42,752 bases of DNA from Candidatus Latescibacterota bacterium (lineage in GTDB: Bacteria > Latescibacterota > UBA2968 > UBA8231), in NCBI GenBank assembly GCA_022819745.1, contig JAJEGS010000041.1, positions 1-42,752 on the forward strand, read 5' to 3'. The position numbers and the translations under genes were made by a program. The notes under the pieces were generated by a model. It was given only the letters and a program-made list of their open reading frames with translations. It was not told the DNA's origin and searched no databases. Positions 7,382-16,474 of this stretch are shown here, piece by piece. Position 1 is the stretch's first letter. Every line of letters starts with the position of its first letter.

Positions 7382-8719
7382 ATGCGCTTTGTCCTACTTT
7401 TCTTGTTTGTATTTGCTGCCTGCGATCGCGAAACACTCGATCCACCGCAAGCGACCTCTCCGCCGACCAGTACGGCGGCCCAGACCTTTGCCACCGGTCG
7501 CGCACTCCAAGCCCGCGGCCTCTTTTCTCAAGCCGAGCATGCCTACCGTCAGGCACTGCAACAAGCCCCAGACAACCCCCAATACCATTACTATCTCGGC
7601 GTTGTATTGCATGCCCAGAGTCGTTTTGCCGAGGCGCAGACACAATTTGAGAAGACGCTTGATCTAAAACCCGACTACGCTGGCCCCCGCATCGCCTTGG
7701 GCAAAATGTTCTACGATGTGCATGGAAAAGTAGAATCGGCTCGCGAACTCCTCACCGAGGCACTGGAACTAGCCCCCAACGCTGTCGAAGCGCGGTATAT
7801 CCTGGGCGTGATCCACCAGCGCGAGGGCCAGCTACAAGAGGCCCGCGAAATTTTCGCCGCCATCACCACTGCTGACTCCACCCACCTCCAAGCTCGGCTA
7901 CAGCTAGGTCTAGCAGACCTAAAGTTAGGCAACTACCAAGAGGCCGAGCGCCAACTGCGCCAAGTCGCGCACCTCAGTCCCCACGAACCGGCCGCGTTTC
8001 TCGGAATCGGGCAGGCTCTATTGCGCATGGGCCGCGATGCGGAAGGGCAGCGCGCCCTTGAGCGAGCGCGCGTCTTGGACGAGCAAAACGCCCAACTCAA
8101 GCCCCACCAAGATGCACTGCGTCAGCACCCTGACCAACCCCAAGCCCACTCCAATCTCGCCGCCCTCTACAGCCGCTTTGGGCGTCTCAAACTGGCCGTC
8201 GAGCACTATCGCCAGTCCATTCTCATCGACTCGACCTATGGCTTGGGGTACCAAGGGCTGGGCACGCTGCTCCAGCGCCGAGGCAAGGATGATTTGGCGG
8301 CGCGCTATTACCTCGAAGCATTGAGCCACGACTCGACCCTAGCCGAAAGCCATAACAATCTGGGCTTAATCCTTCACAAGCAAGGCCAACTAGAAAAGGC
8401 CCTCAGACAATACGAGCGGGCCGTGCGGTTCGCCCCATCTACGGGCTTCTACTACTCCAATCTCGGCAATGTGTACCTCGAAATGGATCAACTAGACCAA
8501 GCGCAGGCTGCCGTCGAGCGGGCTATCGAACTGGATGCAAAGCTCTATAGTGCTCACATACTGCTCGGCGATATCCACGCCCGCCGCGGCGAATTCGCAC
8601 GGGCTATTGCGCTTTGGGAAAACGTTCCGTCCGGTGGGGTGACCAATGAGACTCTGCAAGCAGCCAAAATCGCCGAGGCCCGACGGCAGCTATCCGCGCA
8701 AGAGAATGCCCCGCAATGA
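7382..8719 (+). CDS. TPR-repeat lipoprotein
   Basis: A 445-residue protein. I start it at ATG 7382 because GGAG precedes it and the N-terminus becomes a lipoprotein-like signal (MRFVLLFLFVFAAC, Cys14); a longer frame from TTG 7274 would lose this. From about residue 35 the sequence is a near-continuous run of around ten TPR units, for instance ALQQAPDNPQYHYYLGVVLH and ALSHDSTLAESHNNLGLILH. TPRs form a protein-binding superhelix, so it is likely an anchored scaffold in the periplasm or on the inner face of the outer membrane. The stop overlaps the next gene's start by four bases (ATGA), so the two are probably translated together. Partner unknown. Confidence 0.85.
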   Translation: MRFVLLFLFVFAACDRETLDPPQATSPPTSTAAQTFATGRALQARGLFSQAEHAYRQALQQAPDNPQYHYYLGVVLHAQSRFAEAQTQFEKTLDLKPDYAGPRIALGKMFYDVHGKVESARELLTEALELAPNAVEARYILGVIHQREGQLQEAREIFAAITTADSTHLQARLQLGLADLKLGNYQEAERQLRQVAHLSPHEPAAFLGIGQALLRMGRDAEGQRALERARVLDEQNAQLKPHQDALRQHPDQPQAHSNLAALYSRFGRLKLAVEHYRQSILIDSTYGLGYQGLGTLLQRRGKDDLAARYYLEALSHDSTLAESHNNLGLILHKQGQLEKALRQYERAVRFAPSTGFYYSNLGNVYLEMDQLDQAQAAVERAIELDAKLYSAHILLGDIHARRGEFARAIALWENVPSGGVTNETLQAAKIAEARRQLSAQENAPQ

Positions 8720-10218
8720 GCTTGGCTATCTTGCTCTCCGCACTATGGGCGATTTTGAGTGGTTGCGGGATAGATTCTGGCCCGCAAGAAGAAGGCGACC
8801 GCTTGGTGCAGACCGGGCGAGACTTCGCCGAGGAACACCGTTACGCCGAGGCGCGCCACACCTTTGAAAAAGCTATAGCCCTAGACTCACTCGACGCCGC
8901 AGCGCACTGTGCATTGGGCGATCTCGACGCCCGGCTCGGGCACATGGAGCGGGCCGTCCAAGCCTACAAAGCCGCGCTCGCAGCCGACTCCACCTATCAT
9001 CCCGCCCGGCACAACCTAGCAGTAATCGAGGCTGACCGGGGCCATCTACCGCTGGCTATCGAGTTGCTCGAACGCATTCCAACCTACGTCCCTGCCCTCC
9101 GCACCCTACCTCTCTTTTACGCCAAACAGGGGTGCTATGATCTAGCCGAAAAAGGATTGCACATCGCACTAGAAATGGGCGGGGAAGATATTGACGTGCG
9201 GCACCAACTCGGTCAGCTCTACCTGCGTCAAGGACGCTACGACGAGGCCCGAGCCGAGCTCGACCTAGCCCTCGCCCAAGACTCGACCCAAGCCGAAAGC
9301 CACCGTCTGTTGGGCTTGCTGCACCTAGCCGAGCGGCGTTACCAAGAGGCGTTGGCGGCCTTTCACCATGCGCTCGCGCTCGACCCGCACTTAATCGAGG
9401 CTCACTACAATTTTTCTTCGGCGCTTTTGGCACTGGGGCAACCAACCCAAGCGCAGGTAGCACTAGCGCGCTTTGAGGCCCTCGCTGCCCACGCTGCGCA
9501 AATCGCGCATCTGCGTCGCCAGCTCGACACCGAGCCCGATCATCGTGAGACTCGTTTGCAGCTAGCCCATCACTATCGGCAACTGGGTCGGGACGACGAC
9601 GCCCTCACTCACTATCGGGCTGTACTGTTGGCCGACTCGGCCGACTTAGAGGCGCTAATTTTGCTAAGCGGCCTTTTGTCGGCGCGAGGAGAAGACCAAG
9701 AGGTGCTCGAACTATGCCGCCGAGGCATCACCCAGCACCCAGAGGATGTGCGTACCAGCAAGCTCCATTTCACCCGTGGCTATGTCTATATGCGGAGCAA
9801 CCAGTACCAAGAGGCCCGCACAGCCTTTGAGCACGCACTGGCGCTAGATTCTTCCTCGGCTACAGCTTGGAACAACCTCGGCCACGTACAACTAAGTTTA
9901 GGAGAGGAAGCGGCGGCGCAACGGGCGTTGGAATCGGCCATTGCCGCCGATTCAACGTTGGCTGATGCTCACTATAATCTCGGCAGTCTCTTCTTGCAAA
10001 AGGGACAACTGGACCGGGCGCAACGAGCCTATCGGGCGGCTATTGCTGCCGATTCGACTTTTGCGAGGACTTATTACGCGCTAGCAGCCGTGTACCAAGC
10101 CCAAGGTGCGATCTCGGAGGCACGCCGTTGCTACCAAACCTTTATTGACAAATGGCAAGGCGACCCAGACTTTCTGCGCCAAGCCCACGAGCGGCTCGCC
10201 CAACTGCCGAGCCCCTGA
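8716..10218 (+). CDS. TPR-repeat lipoprotein
   Basis: A 500-residue protein starting at ATG 8716, overlapping the preceding stop. The N-terminus MSLAILLSALWAILSGC has a lipobox-type end (LSGC, Cys17). The rest is a run of TPR units with the recurrent phrase ALALDSS/ALAQDST, interrupted around residues 255-300 by a more irregular linker. Its repeat style matches the 7382 product, suggesting duplication. The next gene starts two bases after this stop. A scaffold for envelope proteins, perhaps including the downstream FG-GAP protein, is inferred from the operon and from the known pairing of TPR and ASPIC/UnbV proteins in other bacteria. Confidence 0.85.
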   Translation: MSLAILLSALWAILSGCGIDSGPQEEGDRLVQTGRDFAEEHRYAEARHTFEKAIALDSLDAAAHCALGDLDARLGHMERAVQAYKAALAADSTYHPARHNLAVIEADRGHLPLAIELLERIPTYVPALRTLPLFYAKQGCYDLAEKGLHIALEMGGEDIDVRHQLGQLYLRQGRYDEARAELDLALAQDSTQAESHRLLGLLHLAERRYQEALAAFHHALALDPHLIEAHYNFSSALLALGQPTQAQVALARFEALAAHAAQIAHLRRQLDTEPDHRETRLQLAHHYRQLGRDDDALTHYRAVLLADSADLEALILLSGLLSARGEDQEVLELCRRGITQHPEDVRTSKLHFTRGYVYMRSNQYQEARTAFEHALALDSSSATAWNNLGHVQLSLGEEAAAQRALESAIAADSTLADAHYNLGSLFLQKGQLDRAQRAYRAAIAADSTFARTYYALAAVYQAQGAISEARRCYQTFIDKWQGDPDFLRQAHERLAQLPSP

Positions 10219-10219
10219 T

Positions 10220-11929
10220 ATGTCCATGCTAGTTTTTCTCATCTGCTTGCTCTGTCTGGCCTGTAGCGCCACCGAAGATACCACACCCCCTGCACCGTTG
10301 CTGCACGCCGCACCCGCAGCTTCGTCTCTCCATTTTGTCGAAGTGGCATCTGCCGTCGGCCTGACTTGGCAGCACGAAAACGGCCGCAGTCCCCAGCGCT
10401 ACTTTCCCGAAACTATGGGCGGCGGGGGTGCCTTCTTTGACTACGACGGCGATGGCGATTTAGATATTTACGCCGTAAACGGCGCTTTTATCGCTGCCGA
10501 CCCGCAGGATGCGGCCCCAGTCAATCAGCTCTTTCGCAACGATAGCCAGCGTTTTGTCCCAGTCTCGGCTGGGGTTGCCCACCCAGGCGTTGGCATGGGG
10601 GTTGCCACGGCCGACTACGACAGCGACGGCGACCTCGACCTCTATCTAACCAACTTTGGCCCCAACGCACTCTTTCGCAACGACGACGGACATTTTGCCG
10701 AAACTGGACGCCATACAGGTGTTGCCGATGCGCACTGGGGCACGAGCTGTGCCTTTGCCGATTACGACCGCGACGGCGATCTCGACCTCTATGTCGCCAA
10801 TTACGTGGCCTACGATCCGGCCGCGGCTCGCGCCGACCAAGTGCCCTATATGGCCGGCTACGAAAGCTATAGCGGCCAAGCACCTGTCGGCTATCCGCAT
10901 CCAGACAACTTTCAGGGCCAAGCCGATCTGCTCTACCGCAACGATGGTGCGGGGTACTTTGGTGATGTCTCGGCAGAGGCCGGCATTGCCGATGCGAGCG
11001 GCAAGGGGCTGGGGGTGGTTTTTGGCGACTACGACAGCGACGGTTGGCTCGACATATACGTGGCCAACGATGCAGTGCGCAACTTCCTCTACCACAACAG
11101 GCAAGACGGGACCTTTACCGAAAGGGCAGGATTAGCGGGCGTGGCTTATGGCCAAGACGGACAAATGGAAGCGGGTATGGGGGTAGATTGGGGCGACTAC
11201 AACGGCGACGGCGTGCTCGATTTGACGGTAACCAACTTCCAGGCCGAGCCTAACGCGCTCTATCGAGGCGAGAGCGGCTTCTTCTCGGTTGCGACCTTTG
11301 CCGCCGGGGTGGGGTTACCGTCGCTGCCCTTTCTCGGGTTTGGCAGCCAATTTTTCGACCCCGACCTCGACGGCGATCTCGATCTGTTTGCCGCCAACGG
11401 CCACGTCCTCGACAACGTCCGCGACATCGACCAATCCACCAGCTATGGACAGCGCAATTTGCTCTTCCGCAATGACGGTGGCCGCTTTGCCGAGGTTTCC
11501 GCGATAGCCGGCCCCGGCTTCGCCTTAGAGCGCGTCAGTCGCGGCAGTGCCACCGGCGACTACGACGGCGATGGCGATCCCGATCTACTAGTTTTCAATT
11601 CAGGACAACCGCTCAGCTTGCTGCGCAACGACCACGGCGACACCAATCACTGGATCACCATTCAGCTATCCGGAACCAACGGCATCGGCGCTCGACTGAC
11701 GGCAACTAGCGGCGACTTGGTCCAGACTAGAGAACTGCGCGGCAGCCGCTCGTACCTATCACAGAGCCAACTCCGCATCTGTTTGGGATTGGGCAAACGG
11801 CCTCAACTTGACGCATTAGAAGTACGCTGGCCTTCGGGCCGCGTGGAGCACTTCGGCCCCTTTGCAGCCAACCAAGCCATCTCGCTCGTCGAAGGCGAGG
11901 GCATCAGCGCGGCTTCTGACCCACCCTAA
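10220..11929 (+). CDS. CRTAC1-like FG-GAP/VCBS propeller protein with C-terminal ASPIC/UnbV domain
   Basis: A 569-residue protein. ATG 10220 is chosen because it directly follows the upstream stop and yields a signal of lipoprotein type (MSMLVFLICLLCLAC). Seven FG-GAP blades are visible, each with a calcium loop: DYDGDGDLDIY, DYDSDGDLDLY, DYDRDGDLDLY, DYDSDGWLDIY, DYNGDGVLDL, DPDLDGDLDLF and DYDGDGDPDLL. The C-terminal 100 residues (GTNGIGARLTA, RGSRSYLSQSQ, LEVRWPSGRVEHF) match the ASPIC/UnbV domain. Family members are secreted integrin-like propellers of unclear function. The gene ends convergently, overlapping the 11904-13943 gene by 26 bases. Confidence 0.92.
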   Translation: MSMLVFLICLLCLACSATEDTTPPAPLLHAAPAASSLHFVEVASAVGLTWQHENGRSPQRYFPETMGGGGAFFDYDGDGDLDIYAVNGAFIAADPQDAAPVNQLFRNDSQRFVPVSAGVAHPGVGMGVATADYDSDGDLDLYLTNFGPNALFRNDDGHFAETGRHTGVADAHWGTSCAFADYDRDGDLDLYVANYVAYDPAAARADQVPYMAGYESYSGQAPVGYPHPDNFQGQADLLYRNDGAGYFGDVSAEAGIADASGKGLGVVFGDYDSDGWLDIYVANDAVRNFLYHNRQDGTFTERAGLAGVAYGQDGQMEAGMGVDWGDYNGDGVLDLTVTNFQAEPNALYRGESGFFSVATFAAGVGLPSLPFLGFGSQFFDPDLDGDLDLFAANGHVLDNVRDIDQSTSYGQRNLLFRNDGGRFAEVSAIAGPGFALERVSRGSATGDYDGDGDPDLLVFNSGQPLSLLRNDHGDTNHWITIQLSGTNGIGARLTATSGDLVQTRELRGSRSYLSQSQLRICLGLGKRPQLDALEVRWPSGRVEHFGPFAANQAISLVEGEGISAASDPP

Positions 11930-13943
11930 TCTGTTCGACGAGGGCGCGACCAAACGCCTCTTGTTGCTGCTCGGCAGCTATCTGCACGGCGTACCGCTCG
12001 GCGTCGGCCAAGCGTCCCGCAATCATTAACTCGGCGACGATCAGCTCTAGTAAGTCCGTTGTGAACGTCTTGCGGATGTTTGCATCTTGCACAGCCTGCT
12101 CTAGCGCTGCCAACGCCTTGCCATGCTCTCCGAGCAAATGGTAGGCATAGCCGCGAATAAAGTCCTGTAACCCCAGAGAAAAGTCTGGAGCCTCGCTTAA
12201 GAAGTGCAAGCGGTCTAGCAGGGCGTGGAGCGCGGAGTGCTCAACCGGTCCAATAGAATCTCCCGCGAGTTGTCCGCAACGGACATAGCGTAGCGTGCTC
12301 CACAAATCGCCCCATATAGTATAAGGCTCCTCCAAACGGGCCGCACGATAATAGGCTCGTGCGCGTTCGTACTCTTGAGCGGCGTAACAAGCATCCGCGA
12401 CATTCAGCGCCAATAGCTCCGGCCCCACTCCCGTTTGCCATCGCTCAACTCCGCTCTGCTCTCCAGCACTCAGTTCATCCCATAGGGCCTCAGCCTGCTG
12501 GCGCAAGGCCTGTACCTGCTCCTCGTTTCCCTCATCCAAAGGAGGTGAAGCCAAGAGTACGGCCATGGCCCGCAATACGGCTAGCCGCTCGACGGGCAAG
12601 TCGCCGAGCCTGCGACGGTATTCACCGGCAGCCGCCAACCGATCCGCAGCGCCGGGCGCGACCTTCCAAGGGGCTGGTGCTCCTTCCAGTGCAGCGACAA
12701 TGGACCGGGCCAAGAGCACTTGGCCAGCCGTCGTCGGATGCAAGTGATCGGCCATCAGCTCCCAACCCACACCTGCCTCCGGGCTGTGAGTGAGGAAGCG
12801 CGCCTCGACATCGGCGAGAAGCACTCCTTCCTCAGTCGCGACTCGGCTCACGATCTCGTTTAGGGCTACCGGTGCCCGCCAAGGCCGAGGATCCAACTCG
12901 CGCGCCTGCACATAAGCCGCTCGCGCCTCAGCGCTACGGCCCAACTGCTCTAAGTGATAACCGCGCAAGAAGTGCAAATAGGCGTCGTCCGCATAGAGTT
13001 CCTCGGCCTGATCCAAAGCTACCAGCGCGCCCGGCGACGCTTGCTCTCTATCGCCCTGCGCCAAGAAATCCACATAGCGATAGCGCGCACGCGCTCCTTC
13101 GGGCAAAGGCGGCTCAATGCGCGCTGGTGCGAAACCGCGCTCGTTGCTGGTCACCGTACAGAGCACCAAGGGAATGCGCCGCGCTCGGCAAAAGGCCACT
13201 ACGTCGCTAAGATTGGTCTCCAAATTGGCCGCAGCCTGCGCCCGCCGCGGATCGGACCCTGGAATCACCCCCGCCTTAGACATCACCTCGATTAAAGGAC
13301 CATCCGCCGACTCTCTACCCAACGGGCCTATCAGCTTGCCGACCAAGGGTCTCAGCCGCCACTGAACCAGCGCGTAGTGGACCCGCTTCATCCACACTTC
13401 TTGCCCTCCTTGAGCCAATGAGGCCGCTCCATAAACCCCATATAACTCGTTGTGTCCGGTATAAACTACGACCAAGTCCGCCCCGAGCGCGGCGGTGCCG
13501 TCTTCTACGGCGCGGGCCACGGCAAAGCTCGAAGCAGCGGTGATCCCGACGTTAAAGACTTCGACCTGGCGCTCCGGAAAGAGATCGCCGAGCATTTCTT
13601 GGAGATAAGAAGGGGCCGATAAACGCTTGGGGTGGGGGTAGCCCTGTACGGTCGAACCCCCGGCGAAAAGCACGCGCAACGCACCCTCGGGCGCAGGTTC
13701 AATATAGGGCCTCGGGGTCATGCGGATGCCGCGCCGGATAGGCTCGGCCATGCCGGCGAAGAAGCGACGAGCATAGTCTGGGTTGACCGCGTGGAGCGCC
13801 CGGCCTTCGACGCGCGCTAATTGGATGGCAAATGCCGGCGGATCCAACACCGGGATCAGCCGCAACCCCCCTTCGATGAGCGCGACCAGCACTAGGCCAA
13901 GCAGTAGCGCAGCAAACCGACCGCGCATGGCCTCTGAGTTCAT
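11904..13943 (-). CDS. SGNH/GDSL-family hydrolase with TPR-like C-terminus
   Basis: A 679-residue protein. Residues 8-30 form a signal anchor (ALLLGLVLVALIEGGLRLI). SGNH blocks are all visible: FAGGSTVQG with the nucleophile Ser97, NVGITAASS (Gly133), YTGHNELYG with Asn165, and DHLHP with Asp399 and His402. Thus the catalytic set of an O-acyl esterase or lipase is intact. TPR-like helices interrupt the hydrolase domain (ELYADDAYLHFLRGYHLEQ) and continue after it (residues 500-670). The family includes esterases that trim acetyl groups from envelope glycans. It is the last gene of the 25133-11904 surface locus, 14 bases after the foldase gene. Acetyl-glycan or lipid substrate is a guess. Confidence 0.85.
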   Translation of the reverse strand: MNSEAMRGRFAALLLGLVLVALIEGGLRLIPVLDPPAFAIQLARVEGRALHAVNPDYARRFFAGMAEPIRRGIRMTPRPYIEPAPEGALRVLFAGGSTVQGYPHPKRLSAPSYLQEMLGDLFPERQVEVFNVGITAASSFAVARAVEDGTAALGADLVVVYTGHNELYGVYGAASLAQGGQEVWMKRVHYALVQWRLRPLVGKLIGPLGRESADGPLIEVMSKAGVIPGSDPRRAQAAANLETNLSDVVAFCRARRIPLVLCTVTSNERGFAPARIEPPLPEGARARYRYVDFLAQGDREQASPGALVALDQAEELYADDAYLHFLRGYHLEQLGRSAEARAAYVQARELDPRPWRAPVALNEIVSRVATEEGVLLADVEARFLTHSPEAGVGWELMADHLHPTTAGQVLLARSIVAALEGAPAPWKVAPGAADRLAAAGEYRRRLGDLPVERLAVLRAMAVLLASPPLDEGNEEQVQALRQQAEALWDELSAGEQSGVERWQTGVGPELLALNVADACYAAQEYERARAYYRAARLEEPYTIWGDLWSTLRYVRCGQLAGDSIGPVEHSALHALLDRLHFLSEAPDFSLGLQDFIRGYAYHLLGEHGKALAALEQAVQDANIRKTFTTDLLELIVAELMIAGRLADAERYAVQIAAEQQQEAFGRALVEQIRVGQKPR

Positions 13944-13957
13944 TGGAATTTGATGAC

Positions 13958-15622
13958 TTAACGCCTAGCCGCGTAGCGGGAGAGTACTTCCTCGCTGATT
14001 TGCACCTGATTGACCTCCGCCTGGCGTAGCGAGTCGAGAAATGCGTCGAAGAGGACTCCTTCGCGGCGCTTGCGGATCTTAACGCGAATGGGCCGCTGCA
14101 CCTGTTTAAAGGGCAGCAACACCATCTCATAAGGCTGATCTAGGCGGAAAACGCTGTATTTCTCTTGGACTTCCATCGGACCTTGCAAAATCCCGACGTC
14201 TTTGGAATTGCTGTCGCCAAAAAAGGTGCGGTACGGCGACTGATAGAGCGACTTTATGGTGACCCGACCACTGTCGGCGAAGGTGTGACCGCCCACCGGT
14301 TTCATGCTAGGCCGCACGGAGTGACGAATGGCCAACTCCTCTAGTCGTTCCCCGGCACGCGCCCGGGCGAGGATAGCCTCGGCCTCCGCGCGCGTATCGA
14401 CTAACACCTCGGTCATCTCAATGATACCAGGCAAGGACTTGTAGGTATCGAGGTATTTTTCGTAATAGGCTCTAACTTCGGCGTCCGTCACCTCGACCCG
14501 ACCCTCGACCTCCTCTAGGTGCAATTGGGACGCAAGGAGTTTCTCGTGCTTTTTCTTTTTCCACTCCACTATGTCAGCTCGCTGATGTAGCCCCTGAGCA
14601 CGGGCTTCGAGGGCCAATAGCGAATCGGGCAGAACCCAGAATTCAAGCACGTGAAAGACCGCTGCGCTGTCGGGCGGCAGCACAGCTTTTTCCACGTTGA
14701 GCAGCCCCTGTACGAAGTCGCCCACCTTGACCGCACCTCCTGTGTATTCGACTAGCGGTGCCTGAGCTTGTGCTTGGTCCAATCCACGGCGCTGCAGTCC
14801 ATCGAGCACGGCGTGGATGCGATCGCGGTGATAGCGCAGGTCGTGCGCCTTCTTGAGCGAATCTATGACTGCTTCGCGCCGACTCCTCCACTTGCGCTGG
14901 TTCAGCTGCTTGGCGATATCGCCGCGCAACTGCTCGAAGGGGATGCGCTGTTTTTTGAGCACCTTGACCACCTCATAGCCGTCGATGGTGCGGATCGGTT
15001 CGCTGACTTGGCCTTCCTCTAAGTGGAAGGTGCCATCGCGCAGGCTGGACACGGCACCAGATTGGTCGAAGAAGGCACCGAGATTGCCGCCTTTTTCTGC
15101 GTCGTCGGCGAGGGAACGCTCTCGGGCCAATTCGGAGAAACTAGCCCCTGCCTCTAGCAGGCGGATAATTTCGCGGGCGTCTTTTTCGCTAGCGGAAAGG
15201 ATGTGCGCTGGCCAAATTTCCCAACCTAGCGAGTCCTCTTCATAGATCGTACGAAGCTCCTCTTCAGTAATTGTGAGCTGGGCATCGACCATTTCGCGAG
15301 ACAGCTCTTCAACTAAGCGCTTATTGACCATCTTAGAAAGTTCGTGCTTCAGGTCGGGTAGCTGGTCCAGGCTTCGCTTCCTAGCCTCGCGCAGCACGAG
15401 TTCCTTGTCGACTAAGCTCTGTAAATGCGCGCGATGCGCAGCTACGCCCTCTTTCTTTGAGCGCAGATAGTCGGGCAACTCCTGCTCGTAGCGTTCGAAG
15501 TCTAGGGTAGTGATAGCCTTTCCGGCGACTGTGGCTAAGACTGCGGCCGAATCGGCGGTTTTGCTCTCTGGGCCGCAACCTGCAAGCATCAAAAGGACAA
15601 CTAAAAAATATCTCCACGACAT
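13958..15622 (-). CDS. Parvulin-type (PpiC/SurA/PrsA-like) peptidyl-prolyl isomerase lipoprotein
   Basis: A 554-residue protein. I use ATG 15622, preceded by AGGTGAG, since it gives a clean lipoprotein signal (MSWRYFLVVLLMLAGC, Cys16); the frame has seven more codons upstream. A SurA-like helical N-terminal region (residues 30-125) leads into one typical parvulin domain at about 136-223, with PAHILSAS, LARERSLADDAEKGGNLGAF and SEPIRTIDGYEVVKV. A second, degenerate parvulin-like copy lies at about 390-490 (ITEVLV-like start, RHSVRPSMKPVGGHTF). This is a periplasmic foldase or chaperone. Its place in a locus of large exported proteins suggests that it helps fold them or the outer-membrane barrel. 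Confidence 0.88.
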   Translation of the reverse strand: MSWRYFLVVLLMLAGCGPESKTADSAAVLATVAGKAITTLDFERYEQELPDYLRSKKEGVAAHRAHLQSLVDKELVLREARKRSLDQLPDLKHELSKMVNKRLVEELSREMVDAQLTITEEELRTIYEEDSLGWEIWPAHILSASEKDAREIIRLLEAGASFSELARERSLADDAEKGGNLGAFFDQSGAVSSLRDGTFHLEEGQVSEPIRTIDGYEVVKVLKKQRIPFEQLRGDIAKQLNQRKWRSRREAVIDSLKKAHDLRYHRDRIHAVLDGLQRRGLDQAQAQAPLVEYTGGAVKVGDFVQGLLNVEKAVLPPDSAAVFHVLEFWVLPDSLLALEARAQGLHQRADIVEWKKKKHEKLLASQLHLEEVEGRVEVTDAEVRAYYEKYLDTYKSLPGIIEMTEVLVDTRAEAEAILARARAGERLEELAIRHSVRPSMKPVGGHTFADSGRVTIKSLYQSPYRTFFGDSNSKDVGILQGPMEVQEKYSVFRLDQPYEMVLLPFKQVQRPIRVKIRKRREGVLFDAFLDSLRQAEVNQVQISEEVLSRYAARR

Positions 15623-15647
15623 ATGTTTCTCACCTGTGTACAAAATC

Positions 15648-15680
15648 TGCGCGGTACCGCTCTCATAGCGACACCGCGCA
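15648..15680 (-). terminator. Intercistronic hairpin between the lipoprotein and foldase genes
   Basis: TGCGCGGT (15648-15655) and ACCGCGCA (15673-15680) pair perfectly over 8 bp; CGCT/AGCG inside can extend the stem. On the minus strand it is followed by GATTTTG, a short T run, so it could be a weak terminator or an mRNA processing or stability stem that sets lower expression of the foldase. Confidence 0.5.
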
Positions 15681-15708
15681 CCTGAGTAATATAGCCAGTG
15701 ATCCCGCG

Positions 15709-16464
15709 CTACTTGTTGGTCGCCACCTTGCGCCCGTCTGGATAGATGCGACCAATCTCCCGCTCAAAGTGCATTTCGACGTCTACATCCTCGATCGGAT
15801 CTCCCTTGTAGTCGAAGCGCACCACCACATCGGGAATATGGACAGTCAACTCATCGACGTCCGGTGCCAGCGGCTTGAAGACGAGAAACCCTTCGTTCTC
15901 TTGGGCGCTGAACACTTCCTCATCGGGAAACATCGTGCGCCGCAAAATTCCGTCTCGCTCCTGCCAGATATAGCGAGCGTTACCGGGCGTCCCCGGATCA
16001 TTGCCGCCAGTGCCGCTACCTACGTAGCGGCGATAGTATATTGAGAGTTGTTCACGCCTCAGCGCGTAGTACTTGCGTCCGTTAGAGGTGGTTATATAGA
16101 CCTTTTTGGGGTCGAGATAGACCTTGGGGTATTCGTAATTAGAAACGTACATGCGAAAGACGGTGAAGCGCTGCGGGGTATCTCCAGTGCGAAAGTACGT
16201 CGAGTTGCCAAAAGTATAGGGGTTGCGCGAGTCGGGGCCCTCATTGGAGTACGCACTGAACTGGCGGTTCAACTCCTCGTCGGTCATCGGCCGTGCGCTA
16301 ATTTCAAGCCGGGCCTGTCTATAAGACACAGTGCCGTCGTCGGCAACCGTCTTGTTAGCCCCTTGCTCGGCCTCGCTCACCGGCTTGATATCTTCGGCGT
16401 AGTAGCGATAGGAACAGCCCAGAAAAAGCAGTCCAACCAAGAGCAGCGTGAAACATTTCAGCAT
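15709..16464 (-). CDS. Secreted lipoprotein, paralogue of the 231-977 gene
   Basis: A 251-residue protein from ATG 16464, which has AGGAGG upstream and starts a lipoprotein signal MLKCFTLLLVGLLFLGC (Cys17). The open frame continues upstream into the preceding gene but lacks start signals there. It follows the 917-residue barrel protein by ten bases. It shares MTDEELNRQF, NPYTFGN, QRFTVFR, YPKV, RRTMFPDEEVFSAQENEGF and VRFDYKGDPIE-type motifs with the 231-977 product, so both derive from one ancestor. Each copy sits next to a probable outer-membrane barrel gene (PorV-like there, the 917-residue protein here). No known domain recognised; an accessory subunit for surface assembly is inferred from position. 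Confidence 0.87.
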   Translation of the reverse strand: MLKCFTLLLVGLLFLGCSYRYYAEDIKPVSEAEQGANKTVADDGTVSYRQARLEISARPMTDEELNRQFSAYSNEGPDSRNPYTFGNSTYFRTGDTPQRFTVFRMYVSNYEYPKVYLDPKKVYITTSNGRKYYALRREQLSIYYRRYVGSGTGGNDPGTPGNARYIWQERDGILRRTMFPDEEVFSAQENEGFLVFKPLAPDVDELTVHIPDVVVRFDYKGDPIEDVDVEMHFEREIGRIYPDGRKVATNK

Positions 16465-16474
16465 GGAAAACCTC

